A stretch of 64,000 nucleotides of DNA from Promethearchaeota archaeon (GTDB lineage: Archaea > Asgardarchaeota > Lokiarchaeia > Sigyniarchaeales > SOKP01). Shown piece after piece: positions 18,243 to 27,900 of the stretch (position 1 is its first letter; the number at the start of each line of letters is the position of its first letter). The position numbers were made by a program, and so were the translations under genes. Below the pieces are notes generated by a model. That model made no database searches, was not told where the DNA came from, and saw only the letters and a program-made list of their open reading frames with translations. Location: the NCBI GenBank assembly GCA_016840165.1, contig JAEOSU010000018.1, positions 1 through 64,000 on the forward strand, given 5' to 3'.

Positions 18243-18394
18243 AACTTGCGTGATTGAATATAAATTATTAGAATTAAATGCGACTCATAATATTATACAA
18301 TTTGGTGGAACTCTATATGGTACAAAAAAGTATCTATATATCTTGTTTTATTCAATATTTTCTAACCTAAGTATTCTTTATCAAAGAAATTAGT

Positions 18395-18429
18395 AAAAAT
18401 ATAATTAATTTGTATATTTCATTAGAATA
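18395..18429 (+). repeat. Copy 2 of the 35-base direct repeat
   Basis: Matches 17707-17741 at 31 of 35 positions and ends 34 bases before the ATG of the GT-C glycosyltransferase-like gene, where a TATA element would be expected. Confidence 0.35.
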
Positions 18430-18463
18430 TCCATAATATTAAGAAAGTATAAGCTAAGTTATA

Positions 18464-20014
18464 ATGAAACTCCCTAAGATTAATCTATACTTATTAGTTG
18501 CTCATTTGATAATGTTAGGGTTTCAAATCTACTTCTGGAATTTCATTATTGATGATGCATTTATCAGTTTTAGGTATGCAAAAAACCTTTTTCAAGAAAA
18601 TCAATTAGTTTTCAATATAAACGAGCCACCCGTGGAGGGTTATTCCAACTTTCTCTGGGTACTGTGGATATTTATCGGTTTTATAATGAACTTTGACACG
18701 ATAATTTTCAGCAAAATCTCTGGAATATTGTTTAGTCAGTTATCTATATATGTCTTATATAAGTTAGCTCTATTGTTGGGGAAAAGTAAAAATAGCAGTA
18801 CTCTGATTTGCATTTTCTATGCTTGGCTTCCTAATATTGCTTTATGGTCAATAGGAGGGTTAGAAACATCTCTATTTTCCCTTTTTCTCATGATTGCACT
18901 TTATTTTTTCATTTTATATCTTAAAAAGTCCATTAAGAAAGTACTTCTAGGATCCTCTTTATTTTTTTCATTAGCGAGTTTAACGCGTCATGAGGGATTA
19001 ATCATATTTGCAGGGTCCATTATTTTCCTAATTGGAATCCAAATTAGCAAGCGGAAATTTTTTAGTTCTGAATCAATAATACTTCTTGGACTGATGATCT
19101 CATTTATCGGAGCTCTCTATTTTCCTTATTTTTTATGGCGAATTATATATTATTATAGCATTTTACCTCATACTTTTATCGTGAAAGCAGAGCCAATTAC
19201 CTTCATATTTCTTTTGGAACAGTTAGTTTTTTATCTTCCTCTAATCTTAATTTTCTTACCTATACTCATATTAATATTATTGCAAGTTAAAATGCTAAGA
19301 AGTATTTCTCAAATTGCTCATTGCAAGCTCTATTTAGGATTTGTTCTCATTATTTTTTGCTCAATTTTAATTATTCTTTCGAGTTGGATGCCTGGTTTTC
19401 GTTTTGCAATCCCAATAATCCCCTTAATTTTATTGTTCATTCCTGATTCAATTAATATCTTTTATAATCTAGCTCAGAAATATCATGAAGATTTTAAACT
19501 TTTAAAATTTGGAAGATATTTTACGATATCAATAATATGCGTTTCCCATTTACTTTTAATTTTCTCATTCAATTCTTATGTGCGTCTTTATGCGACAGGA
19601 ATCAATGAAATTAATATCACACTTGGAAAATGGATTAACCAGAATACTAATCAGAGTGCTTCGCTAGCAATATGGGATGTAGGAGCAATTCCTTTTTATG
19701 CTGATATACGAACAATTGATATTTATCCAGAAAGTTTACAAGATAAGCATGTATTTACTTATCCTGAGGATGCAGATTATATCTTAGACCAAAATATTTC
19801 TATTCTTATTCTTAATGATGATTATTTCGATTACATAAAAACAGATCCTCGCTTTATAGCTAATTATCGATTAATATTCAACGCTCAGCTTTTTTATATC
19901 GAGAATCAACTGAGAGTTGATTATATTTATCAAGTCTATTTGTTCAATGGTTATTATATTTCAAATGTCTCAATCACTACTTTGATCAATTCATCTCCAA
20001 GGTTTTATATCTGA
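18464..20014 (+). CDS. GT-C type membrane glycosyltransferase-like protein
   Basis: A 516-residue polytopic protein with about eleven hydrophobic segments. After the first helix comes IIDDAFISFRYAKNL (Asp30-Asp31) and then VEGYSNFLWVLW. The acidic pair in the first extracytoplasmic loop and the EGYSNFLW block are typical of GT-C enzymes that use polyprenyl-phosphate sugars, such as ArnT- and AftB-like transferases. It would add a sugar to a surface glycan, glycolipid or protein; donor and acceptor are unknown. It heads a tight run with two acyltransferase-like genes (54 bases to the next), which supports a role in surface-glycan building. Confidence 0.78.
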   Translation: MKLPKINLYLLVAHLIMLGFQIYFWNFIIDDAFISFRYAKNLFQENQLVFNINEPPVEGYSNFLWVLWIFIGFIMNFDTIIFSKISGILFSQLSIYVLYKLALLLGKSKNSSTLICIFYAWLPNIALWSIGGLETSLFSLFLMIALYFFILYLKKSIKKVLLGSSLFFSLASLTRHEGLIIFAGSIIFLIGIQISKRKFFSSESIILLGLMISFIGALYFPYFLWRIIYYYSILPHTFIVKAEPITFIFLLEQLVFYLPLILIFLPILILILLQVKMLRSISQIAHCKLYLGFVLIIFCSILIILSSWMPGFRFAIPIIPLILLFIPDSINIFYNLAQKYHEDFKLLKFGRYFTISIICVSHLLLIFSFNSYVRLYATGINEINITLGKWINQNTNQSASLAIWDVGAIPFYADIRTIDIYPESLQDKHVFTYPEDADYILDQNISILILNDDYFDYIKTDPRFIANYRLIFNAQLFYIENQLRVDYIYQVYLFNGYYISNVSITTLINSSPRFYI

Positions 20015-20068
20015 AGTCTATTTTATATATTTAAACGGGAGATTAATTAAGGTACAATAAGAAGTAAT

Positions 20069-21061
20069 ATGAAAAGAGAAAATTCATATATCGATTCCAA
20101 TAATATAGAGAAAAAGAGATATTTAAGTATCGATGTGTTTAAAGGTCTTTCCGTTCTCTTAATGGTTTTCGCAAATACATTTTCTCCCTTTGAGAACGTT
20201 CCTGACTGGAGTCAGCATGCAGGAGATTTTGGTCTTACATATGTTGATTTGGTAGCCTCATTTTTTGTTTTTATGTTAGCTCTTAATTTTAAAATATCAT
20301 TTACTCATAGGTTAGAAAGAAAAGGAAAGAAAAAGACTTATTTTAGATTTGTTCGCCGCTATCTCATTTTCATTGGTTTCGGTTTAATTCTTACAATATA
20401 TATAGCTCCTGGAGAATTTTACTTTCGATGGGGGACTTTACAAATACTTGGTACTGCTGGTTTAATATTATTAGTCCTAATTAATCTTAAAACTTACATT
20501 AGACTTATTATCTCTTTAATAATGTTAATCGTTCATCAATTAATATTAATCACAGAGTTAAATAGCATCATATATGATTCTATTGAGGGAGGGATATTAG
20601 GTATGTTTTCTTGGACGGCAATGATGATTCTGTCTTCATGTATCGTTGATGGTTTATTGAAGAATAGAGTAAGGCAATACTTCCTTTATGGGGGAATAGT
20701 ATTAACTATCTCGGGAATTATTTGTAATTTTTTTATACCTTTTAGCAGAGCATATATTTCTGGTTCATATACATTAATCTCTGTTGGAATCTCTTCACTA
20801 TTATATTATCTTATCTATTACATTTTTGAAAATCTCGCAAAAAACAAACCAATATTAACCAAAGAAAGATTCTTTAGTGTCGTAGGAAAAAATGCTTTTA
20901 TGTTATACCTTTTAGACTACTTAATTGCATATTCGATTTATTATTCGGTACCCTGGGATACTCCAGCAATCTTCATTTTTATAATTGCTTTTCTGAGTGT
21001 CATAGGTATTTGGTTAATTGCATATTTAATGGATCGAGTTGATATGTATATCGTAATTTAA
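20069..21061 (+). CDS. HGSNAT-like membrane acyltransferase, copy 1
   Basis: A 330-residue membrane protein with about ten helices. It starts with YLSIDVFKGLSVLLMVFANT and continues QHAGDFGLTYVDLVASFFVF, matching the first two helices of heparan-alpha-glucosaminide N-acetyltransferase-like proteins (DUF5009/DUF1624 type). His50 sits where that family has its catalytic histidine. FRWGTLQILGTAGLILL corresponds to the family's GVLQRLG block. It probably moves an acetyl group across the membrane onto a sugar. It lies 54 bases after the GT-C gene and 19 bases before a paralogue, so the three are probably one operon. Confidence 0.75.
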   Translation: MKRENSYIDSNNIEKKRYLSIDVFKGLSVLLMVFANTFSPFENVPDWSQHAGDFGLTYVDLVASFFVFMLALNFKISFTHRLERKGKKKTYFRFVRRYLIFIGFGLILTIYIAPGEFYFRWGTLQILGTAGLILLVLINLKTYIRLIISLIMLIVHQLILITELNSIIYDSIEGGILGMFSWTAMMILSSCIVDGLLKNRVRQYFLYGGIVLTISGIICNFFIPFSRAYISGSYTLISVGISSLLYYLIYYIFENLAKNKPILTKERFFSVVGKNAFMLYLLDYLIAYSIYYSVPWDTPAIFIFIIAFLSVIGIWLIAYLMDRVDMYIVI

Positions 21062-21080
21062 AGCTATAATAATTAAAATC

Positions 21081-22073
21081 ATGGAAAGCAATCTCATAGA
21101 CTTAAAGAGCCAAATAATTTCTGGAAAAAGATTTCTTAGTATTGATATTTATAAAGGAATTATGATTGCTTTTGCCATCTTTATAAACGCTACTGCATAT
21201 TTTCAATACAGTCCTGCTTGGAATAAAGGTTCTGAATTGTATGGATTAACATATGTCGATTTATTCGGGCCATTCTTCCTTTTTGCTTTAACTATGACTT
21301 TTAAGGCATCTTATAACCGTAGAGTAGAAAGATATGGTGAGTATAAAACCTATCTTCATTTTATTCGGAGATTTTCTTTATATATCTTAATAGGCTTTCT
21401 TATTACCTTACAAGTAAATGCAATGGGTCTCATGTTTCGTTGGGGAACACTACAGATGCTTGGAACAACTGGATTATTTTTGCTGCTTACAGTCAGAATT
21501 AGACCATATTTTCGAATATTAATAGCAACCATCCTTCTTATCATATACCAATTTATTATTCTACAGATTATGCTAGAAACAATTGCAGGCTCTCCACATG
21601 GAGGTATCTTAGGATTGTTACCGTGGTTCTCTTTTGCGACTTTTGCCTCAATATTTAATGAGTATTTTATTAATAGTAAAAATAAATCAGTATTTGGCTT
21701 ATACGGAATAATTCTTTTAGTTTTTGGAAGCCTTATTAGTATATTTCTTGTAGTAAGTCGACAATTAGTAAACTTACCATTTATTTTGATTTGTTTAGGT
21801 ATTTCTATACTTGTTTATTTGTTTCTATTCCAAATCTTTGAAGAATTAAGTAATAAGTATGTTTGGCTTAAAAAGGAACGATTTTTGGTGGTTCTAGGAA
21901 AAAATACTCTATTACTTTATATACTCCAATCTGTTCTCAAATTTGTGCCATATTTAATATTACCCTATGATACCCTACCTGTGATTTTCTTTAGTTTTGG
22001 AGCATTAATGCTAATAATGAATTTTTTATTGGCATTCTATATGGATAAATATCATATATATTTACAAATCTAA
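21081..22073 (+). CDS. HGSNAT-like membrane acyltransferase, copy 2 (catalytic His not conserved)
   Basis: A 330-residue paralogue of the preceding gene with the same length, helix pattern and motifs (FLSIDIYKGIMIAFAIF, GLTYVDLFGPFFLF, FRWGTLQMLGTTGLFLL). At position 50, where copy 1 has histidine, this copy has glycine (PAWNKGSELYGLTYVD). If that histidine is the catalytic residue, as in the human enzyme, copy 2 is inactive alone and may be a partner subunit. The two arose by tandem duplication and have diverged far beyond that motif. Confidence 0.72.
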   Translation: MESNLIDLKSQIISGKRFLSIDIYKGIMIAFAIFINATAYFQYSPAWNKGSELYGLTYVDLFGPFFLFALTMTFKASYNRRVERYGEYKTYLHFIRRFSLYILIGFLITLQVNAMGLMFRWGTLQMLGTTGLFLLLTVRIRPYFRILIATILLIIYQFIILQIMLETIAGSPHGGILGLLPWFSFATFASIFNEYFINSKNKSVFGLYGIILLVFGSLISIFLVVSRQLVNLPFILICLGISILVYLFLFQIFEELSNKYVWLKKERFLVVLGKNTLLLYILQSVLKFVPYLILPYDTLPVIFFSFGALMLIMNFLLAFYMDKYHIYLQI

Positions 22074-22197
22074 AGTCTTCACTGTAAATGACAGTCTCAT
22101 TTATTGACCCAAACATTTAAAATACTAATTCTCATATTTATAATCGGCTGTATGAAATTCAATATCTATTAATCATGATAATTGATCGAGTCTGCAT

Positions 22198-22506
22198 ATG
22201 ACCGAAATGGAATTAAGCATTAATGTATTTCTATTGGATGAGGATTTAGAAAATTTCAAAAAAATTGAAGGAGATTTTGAAAATTTTAGTGATATCCTTG
22301 ATTCTCATTTTGTGTATATTATTGTTGATCCTGAAAATAAGGTTGTTTGGATTTGGAACGGTGCAGAAGCTAATATTCGTATGAAATTTATTGCTACCCA
22401 GAAAGCACCACTAATCCGAGACAAATATGGTATTGATTTTAAAATCATGGGTATCGATGAGAACAGCGAACCCCCTGAATTCATAAATTTCTTAGGTTTA
22501 GACTGA
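22198..22506 (+). CDS. Single-domain gelsolin-like protein
   Basis: A 102-residue protein that reads as one gelsolin repeat: LDSHFVYIIVDPENKVVWIW followed by NGAEANIRMKFIATQKAPLI and, at the end, ENSEPPEFINFLG. This reproduces the family order: the x-VYI-D strand, the V-x-W-x-G-x-x-A turn, the helix with the basic K-F-x-A pattern, and the terminal EPPEF motif. Eukaryotic gelsolins sever and cap actin and Asgard archaea encode short gelsolins that act on actin. The residues ahead of the domain are acidic. It stands alone; actin and profilin genes are not in the window. Calcium-site residues cannot be assigned with certainty. Confidence 0.72.
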   Translation: MTEMELSINVFLLDEDLENFKKIEGDFENFSDILDSHFVYIIVDPENKVVWIWNGAEANIRMKFIATQKAPLIRDKYGIDFKIMGIDENSEPPEFINFLGLD

Positions 22507-22626
22507 GGCTAATAAATTCACCTGTCCGTTTTATAATATTTAGATATTTATCTTAATATCATTTCTCTATAACTTTTTTTACGTGAAAGATACATTTCAC
22601 GATCAAACTCCTAAACTTTTAAAAAT

Positions 22627-23253
22627 TTATTTAAGTATTTTACCTGTTTCTAAATACCATAGATAGAGGTCTAATTCTGCCATATTTAAGCCTAATTTTT
22701 GTCCTAATTTCATAAGTACTTCTTCAATTTCATGATATTTGCTTTTTGTCATCGTTTTAGGTTTCTCAATCAAACCATATTTCTGCAATAAATCAACTAT
22801 GTGAAAGTCAATAATTGCATAATCTGTAAAACCAATATTTCGTAAAAAATGGCTGCTCTCTTTATATCCTAAGCCCTTAATAGCTTTAACTAGACTATCT
22901 CTTAGAGCAATTCTATCTTCAGAAGAAAATAAGATCTCATTTAATCGCTCTTTAAAATCTCGCGCATTAACTATATAATTTGCTCGAACATTAGGAAATC
23001 GGTATCCATATTCTTTAAACTTACTTACTAAATCTTCTTCTGAAAGATTTAAGAATTCATTCCCAATAAGATCATGAATTTCAATGCATTTTTCAGCTCC
23101 ACAATTCGCTGTCATAATACAAAAACAGAGTTCCACGAAAATCTCTTTTATACTCTTTTTTTTAATTTGTGAAAATTCTTGTATTCTCGATTGAATAACT
23201 TCACTTATTTCGCTATTCTTCAGATTTTCTATTGAATTTATTAAATCCTTCAT
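22627..23253 (-). CDS. ogg: Archaeal 8-oxoguanine DNA glycosylase/AP lyase (Ogg2 type)
   Basis: A 208-residue helix-hairpin-helix glycosylase. The HhH hairpin is AIKGLGYKESSHFLRNIG with catalytic Lys131, and Asp149 follows in YAIIDFHIVDLL. IKEIFVELCFCIMTANCGAEKC near the N-terminus is typical of the compact archaeal Ogg2 family. It removes 8-oxoguanine and nicks the strand. It stands alone; the window also carries endonuclease V and an Fpg-like enzyme. Confidence 0.9.
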   Translation of the reverse strand: MKDLINSIENLKNSEISEVIQSRIQEFSQIKKKSIKEIFVELCFCIMTANCGAEKCIEIHDLIGNEFLNLSEEDLVSKFKEYGYRFPNVRANYIVNARDFKERLNEILFSSEDRIALRDSLVKAIKGLGYKESSHFLRNIGFTDYAIIDFHIVDLLQKYGLIEKPKTMTKSKYHEIEEVLMKLGQKLGLNMAELDLYLWYLETGKILK

Positions 23254-23342
23254 ATTTTATTTATTATTAAACGTGATTTAAAATTACCATCATTTATTTT
23301 AATAAGTATCAGTAAAATTATCTGTTGATGTGATTCAGATAC

Positions 23343-24344
23343 TTGAATAAGAAAAATAAAGTAATTGTTCTCGGTTCACTAGCATTTGATTATATTATGG
23401 CTTTTGAAGAAAATTTCATTAATGCCGTATCTATCGATCCCGAAAATGAAAAGTATCAAAGCACTGTGACCGCTAAAAGTAGAATTCAAAGATTTGGGGG
23501 TACTGCGGGGAATATCTCATATAATTTAGGGTTATTAAATATTGCTCGGGTTTCATTATTTGGTTCTGTTGGAACTGATTTTGAGAATCTTGGCTATAAG
23601 GCACATATCGATAGATTTGAAAATATCGAACTTGGAGTAGATATACATCAAGATCTATTTACTGCAGCATGCTATATAGTAAATGATATTAAAGCAAATC
23701 AAATGATTGTTTTTCATGGAGGGGCTTTAGATCGATCTAGAGATATTAATCTTATTGATAAGATTCAAGATCCTGAAAATTATCTTTATGCTATCAATTC
23801 CACTCAAAGCGTAGAAGCAATGACATCATTTGCAGAGCAGTTATATGAAATGAAAATCCCTATGATCTTTGATCCAGGACAAGTAACCCCCCTCTTTTCT
23901 AAGCTGACGCTTCTTGATATAATTAAAATATCAGAAATATTAATTGGAAACAGCTATGAAATAAACCAAATTAAATTAAAAACTGAGCTTTCAATGGAAG
24001 GACTGCTTGACATTGTAAAGGCGATTATCATTACTAAAGGAGAAGAAGGATCAGAATTATTATACCGAGATCAGAACAAACAAATATATAAAATTGAGAT
24101 CCCTATTGCAAAACCTAATAAAATAATAGATACTACTGGAGCGGGAGATGGATATCGGGCGGGAATTTTAAGTGGATTAATTTTAAATTTGACATTACTA
24201 GATTCTTGTCGGTTAGGCTCTATTGTTAGCTCTTTTGTGGTTGAAACAAGTGGCGCACAAACCCAAAAATTTGTCATCCAGGATGTTCGAAAGCGATTTT
24301 TTGATACTTATGGTTATCTCCCTCCTGAATTAGAAGGGTTATAA
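23343..24344 (+). CDS. PfkB-family sugar or nucleoside kinase
   Basis: A 333-residue ribokinase-fold kinase. N-terminal VIVLGSLAFDYIM, the glycine block RFGGTAGNISYNLGLL (substrate lid region) and the C-terminal signature DTTGAGDGYRAGILSGL with the catalytic base Asp269 are all present. The resemblance is to archaeal nucleoside/adenosine kinases of the family, but substrate cannot be fixed; fructose would fit the GH32 gene 6 kb away. Translation starts at a TTG, since the first in-frame ATG would remove the first strand of the fold. Confidence 0.9.
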   Translation: MNKKNKVIVLGSLAFDYIMAFEENFINAVSIDPENEKYQSTVTAKSRIQRFGGTAGNISYNLGLLNIARVSLFGSVGTDFENLGYKAHIDRFENIELGVDIHQDLFTAACYIVNDIKANQMIVFHGGALDRSRDINLIDKIQDPENYLYAINSTQSVEAMTSFAEQLYEMKIPMIFDPGQVTPLFSKLTLLDIIKISEILIGNSYEINQIKLKTELSMEGLLDIVKAIIITKGEEGSELLYRDQNKQIYKIEIPIAKPNKIIDTTGAGDGYRAGILSGLILNLTLLDSCRLGSIVSSFVVETSGAQTQKFVIQDVRKRFFDTYGYLPPELEGL

Positions 24345-24554
24345 TTCTGTTTTTTAATATATAAATATCACCCTTATAATACTTCACATAATAAGGATGC
24401 CAGAGATTTTAATAATCGAATACAATCACTATGCATTTTTACACACAAAATTATGATTAAATGAATGTACGGATTGCTATAACAGAATTTTAGCTCCCTA
24501 TTATTATTTAAAAATAATTTGTTTGATTATTAATATAGCACAAAGGACTGGAAT

Positions 24555-24878
24555 ATGATAATGACACAAAATAATAACGATATCGAACTGGATTATTATC
24601 AAAATATCATAGATTATTTTGAAAATAAACAAATCGATAGAGTGTCAACTGAAATTTGGAAAAGTAAGATATACATTAAATTAATGAAGGTATTGGAACG
24701 AACGCAAAATAAAGAATATGTAAGAAATGCCATTCTTATGATACTTTCTCTTTTTGAAGAGAATCCTCCTGATTTTTATAATAATCAAGGCTCCGATTCT
24801 AATTCACTTAACCCTGAGGAAAAAAAATCATTTAAAACGATTCTTAAATCAGAATTTATTGATGCTTATCCTAACTAA
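24555..24878 (+). CDS. Hypothetical protein, 107 residues
   Basis: A soluble, mostly helical protein with an Asn/Asp-rich start and a disordered-looking stretch (NNQGSDSNSLNPEEKK, about residues 78-93). No family recognised. AAGGA at 24542-24546 sits eight bases before the ATG. It precedes the large receptor-like gene on the same strand by about 105 bases, so co-transcription is possible but not shown. Confidence 0.55.
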   Translation: MIMTQNNNDIELDYYQNIIDYFENKQIDRVSTEIWKSKIYIKLMKVLERTQNKEYVRNAILMILSLFEENPPDFYNNQGSDSNSLNPEEKKSFKTILKSEFIDAYPN

Positions 24879-24983
24879 CTAGTCCTCGAAATAAGCATAT
24901 TATTCATTTACTTAAATTTATTAGCAAATTTTTTCATTAGCATAATAACTCTTTACTTCAAAGGAATTAGGGTAGTTAGGTAT

Positions 24984-27900
24984 ATGCAAACGAATAAAAA
25001 AGTCATATTTACATTTATATTGGTTACTTTGTTTCTTGTCAATATCTTTTATAGTCTCGGTTTTATAAATAATTTTTATAGCCCATCTTCTGAAATACGG
25101 TCATTTAATGAAGATATTGCTAGTGATTTAAGCACTCAGTCTACTATATTTGAAGGTGCTCTTGATCCTCTAAATATTTCTGATTATGGCAATCTATACA
25201 GCTTAAATCAAGAAATTCAATTAAACGATCAAGAAGATTATAATTTATCTTATTATCTAGATGATGTACATGATTGGTCTGTTTCGAAAATAGAACACAC
25301 TATTGATAATATTCGAGACACACGAAATTGGATCAATAACTCTGAATTTGAAAGCCCAAACATCTATCGGACTTATCAAGTCTTCGAATCAGCACATGAT
25401 TATGATAAATCGCATTCTCCAAATTGGAATAATCCTGATTCTGAAATAGAACATATACCAGGAGCATTATATATTAGAGCACATTTTGTAAATTTTTCTT
25501 TCGAACAGGGATGGGATTATTTATTAGTAGCTAATGGAGATGATGAAGTCATAATGGTTAATGATAGTATTAGTTATGATATTTTAACTCCATGGGTACC
25601 CGGAAATACATTAAAAATTGATTATGATTCTGATGGCTCAAATGAAGAGTATGGTTATTATATTGATTATTATGAATTCATTAATGATACTACAAATATA
25701 GGTTTTGAGAAGTGGGGCTTTGATTATAAAAAGAATTATGCTTTGGGAATTAATAATTATGGGCCTGGAGAAATTGATGGTGAAACAGCGATATTTGTCG
25801 CAATGTACCCTGATTTTGACTATACACTAAGTTATGACGATTTTTGGTATGAAACGGGTGCTTTTTCTGAAATCTATCAAAATATCACATTGCCTAGAAA
25901 AGGAGTAATAGACGCCTCTATATCATTCGACTATTATTGTCAATTTGGATTGCAAACTAACGATAATTTTATCTATGTTGCGATGAATGATCAAAAATTA
26001 TTCTCTATCGGAATGGCAGATGTAGCCGATCTAGGAAAAAATGAGTGGCATCATTCTGGTAAAATTCCTTTAGATATTTGGTTAAATACAAGCAATATTT
26101 TTGATATAAATTTACCAGAACAAAGCTTAAATCTTTCTTTAGGTATTAAAGTTGCCACTGGTTGGGGTTATGGCCAAGTAGAAGATGTTCTACAAAATAT
26201 TATATGGTTCGACAATGTTCAATTAGAGATAACTACTATAGCTAATGCAACTCAAAGTGATATTGATTTAAGAATCGAAAATGAGAGCGTACTCGATAAA
26301 GAGGAATGGGGTAGCGGCGAATTAACTTTTACAAGTACTTGGATTTCAAATCCAATAATCCAAACAATTAGTACTTCTTCTCCTAATATTGAGTTCCTTT
26401 TGAATACAACACTATATGGATCAAAGATAGGAACTTCGAAATATAACCAACAAAATGATGAGGGAATTACATACAATATATTGGATAATAATACAATTAT
26501 TTGGGAGTTCTATCACAATTTTTATATGCCTTCTCAATATTCTGACTTTAAATTTTCAGTAACCAAACCAGAAAATTGGCAAATATTATCGGTTTTCGAT
26601 CCAACCTTTTTGTCGGTTCCGTTTGAAGGGGGTAGTACTGGTGATCTTTTTGTTAATATTACTAAGGATTATGCAAAATATCCGGGATGGTGGAAATTTA
26701 GAGCAACTTCTCCGAATTACTTAGAAGAAAGTAATACGTTAATGGCTAGAAATGGAGAATGGGGATTTGATGAATTTAAATCAGGGGATTTCGCTCAAGT
26801 TCGGACTCAAGTTAATTATTCTGATGATATACCATTAGGACTCAGTCAAACCCGAGTTAATCTAACGATTTATGACCCTACTGATCTTATATGGTATGAA
26901 TATTCTGCTACTCCTCTTTTAGATGGAAGCGTAATTTTTCCTGCCATTCAGTTTGCATCAGAAAATACTACTGGAGGAACTTATGAATATCGGTTATTAT
27001 GGACTAATGGGACAGCATTAGGTGGCTATAATAATAGTTTTATTGTCACACATAATAGTTATTTGACCTTGTTAGAGCCAAGTGATGCTGTTTTTGATAA
27101 TACTACGGGTGGATATGTCGGAGAATTAATTCCAGTAAGGCTTTATTTACGCGATTTAGAAAATAATAATTCTATCTCTGGTGCTAGTGTATCATTCAAT
27201 TGGACTTCAGGTACTAGCTATTTTTCTGAAGGAATAAGTGGTATTTATGAAACTGTATTACATACTTCTGATTTGGGCGCTTTTGGAATATATAATATTA
27301 TAATTAATACTAATAGGATCGGTTTTAACACCAGTCAATTCATCCTCACGATTAACCTTGGTGAACAAAGTGGACTCCAACGACTAGAGTCTGATTCTAA
27401 GATTGAAGTAAATTCTAACAGTACTATAAAATTCAGATATTATTCAGATATTGATGAGGAAGGAATAGAAGGTGCGCTTGTGACCGTCAATATTACCAAT
27501 CCAAGTTATTATTCCATAACAGAATTAGCTGGCGGTTATTATGAAATCGAATTTTCAACTAGTTTTCTTCCTGGTTTAGGTATTTATCGATTTAGATTTA
27601 ACTTTGAATCTGCTGGGCATGAATCTCAAGAATATATCTACCAATTTGAAATAATCACTCCAGTTAATCCCAATGGTGAGCCAAATTATTTATTAATCAT
27701 AGCTTTAATAATGGCAATAGTAATAAGTTCAGTTTTAGGAGCACTCAGTATAAGATCCTATGTTTATCTACCAAGAAAACGTAAAAAACAATCCGATTTG
27801 TTATCTCGAACTCAACGCTATAAAGATATGGAGAATATTCAGGCAATCGTAATAATTCATAAATTGAGTGGCATTCCATTATATTCTAAAAGTTATTCAA

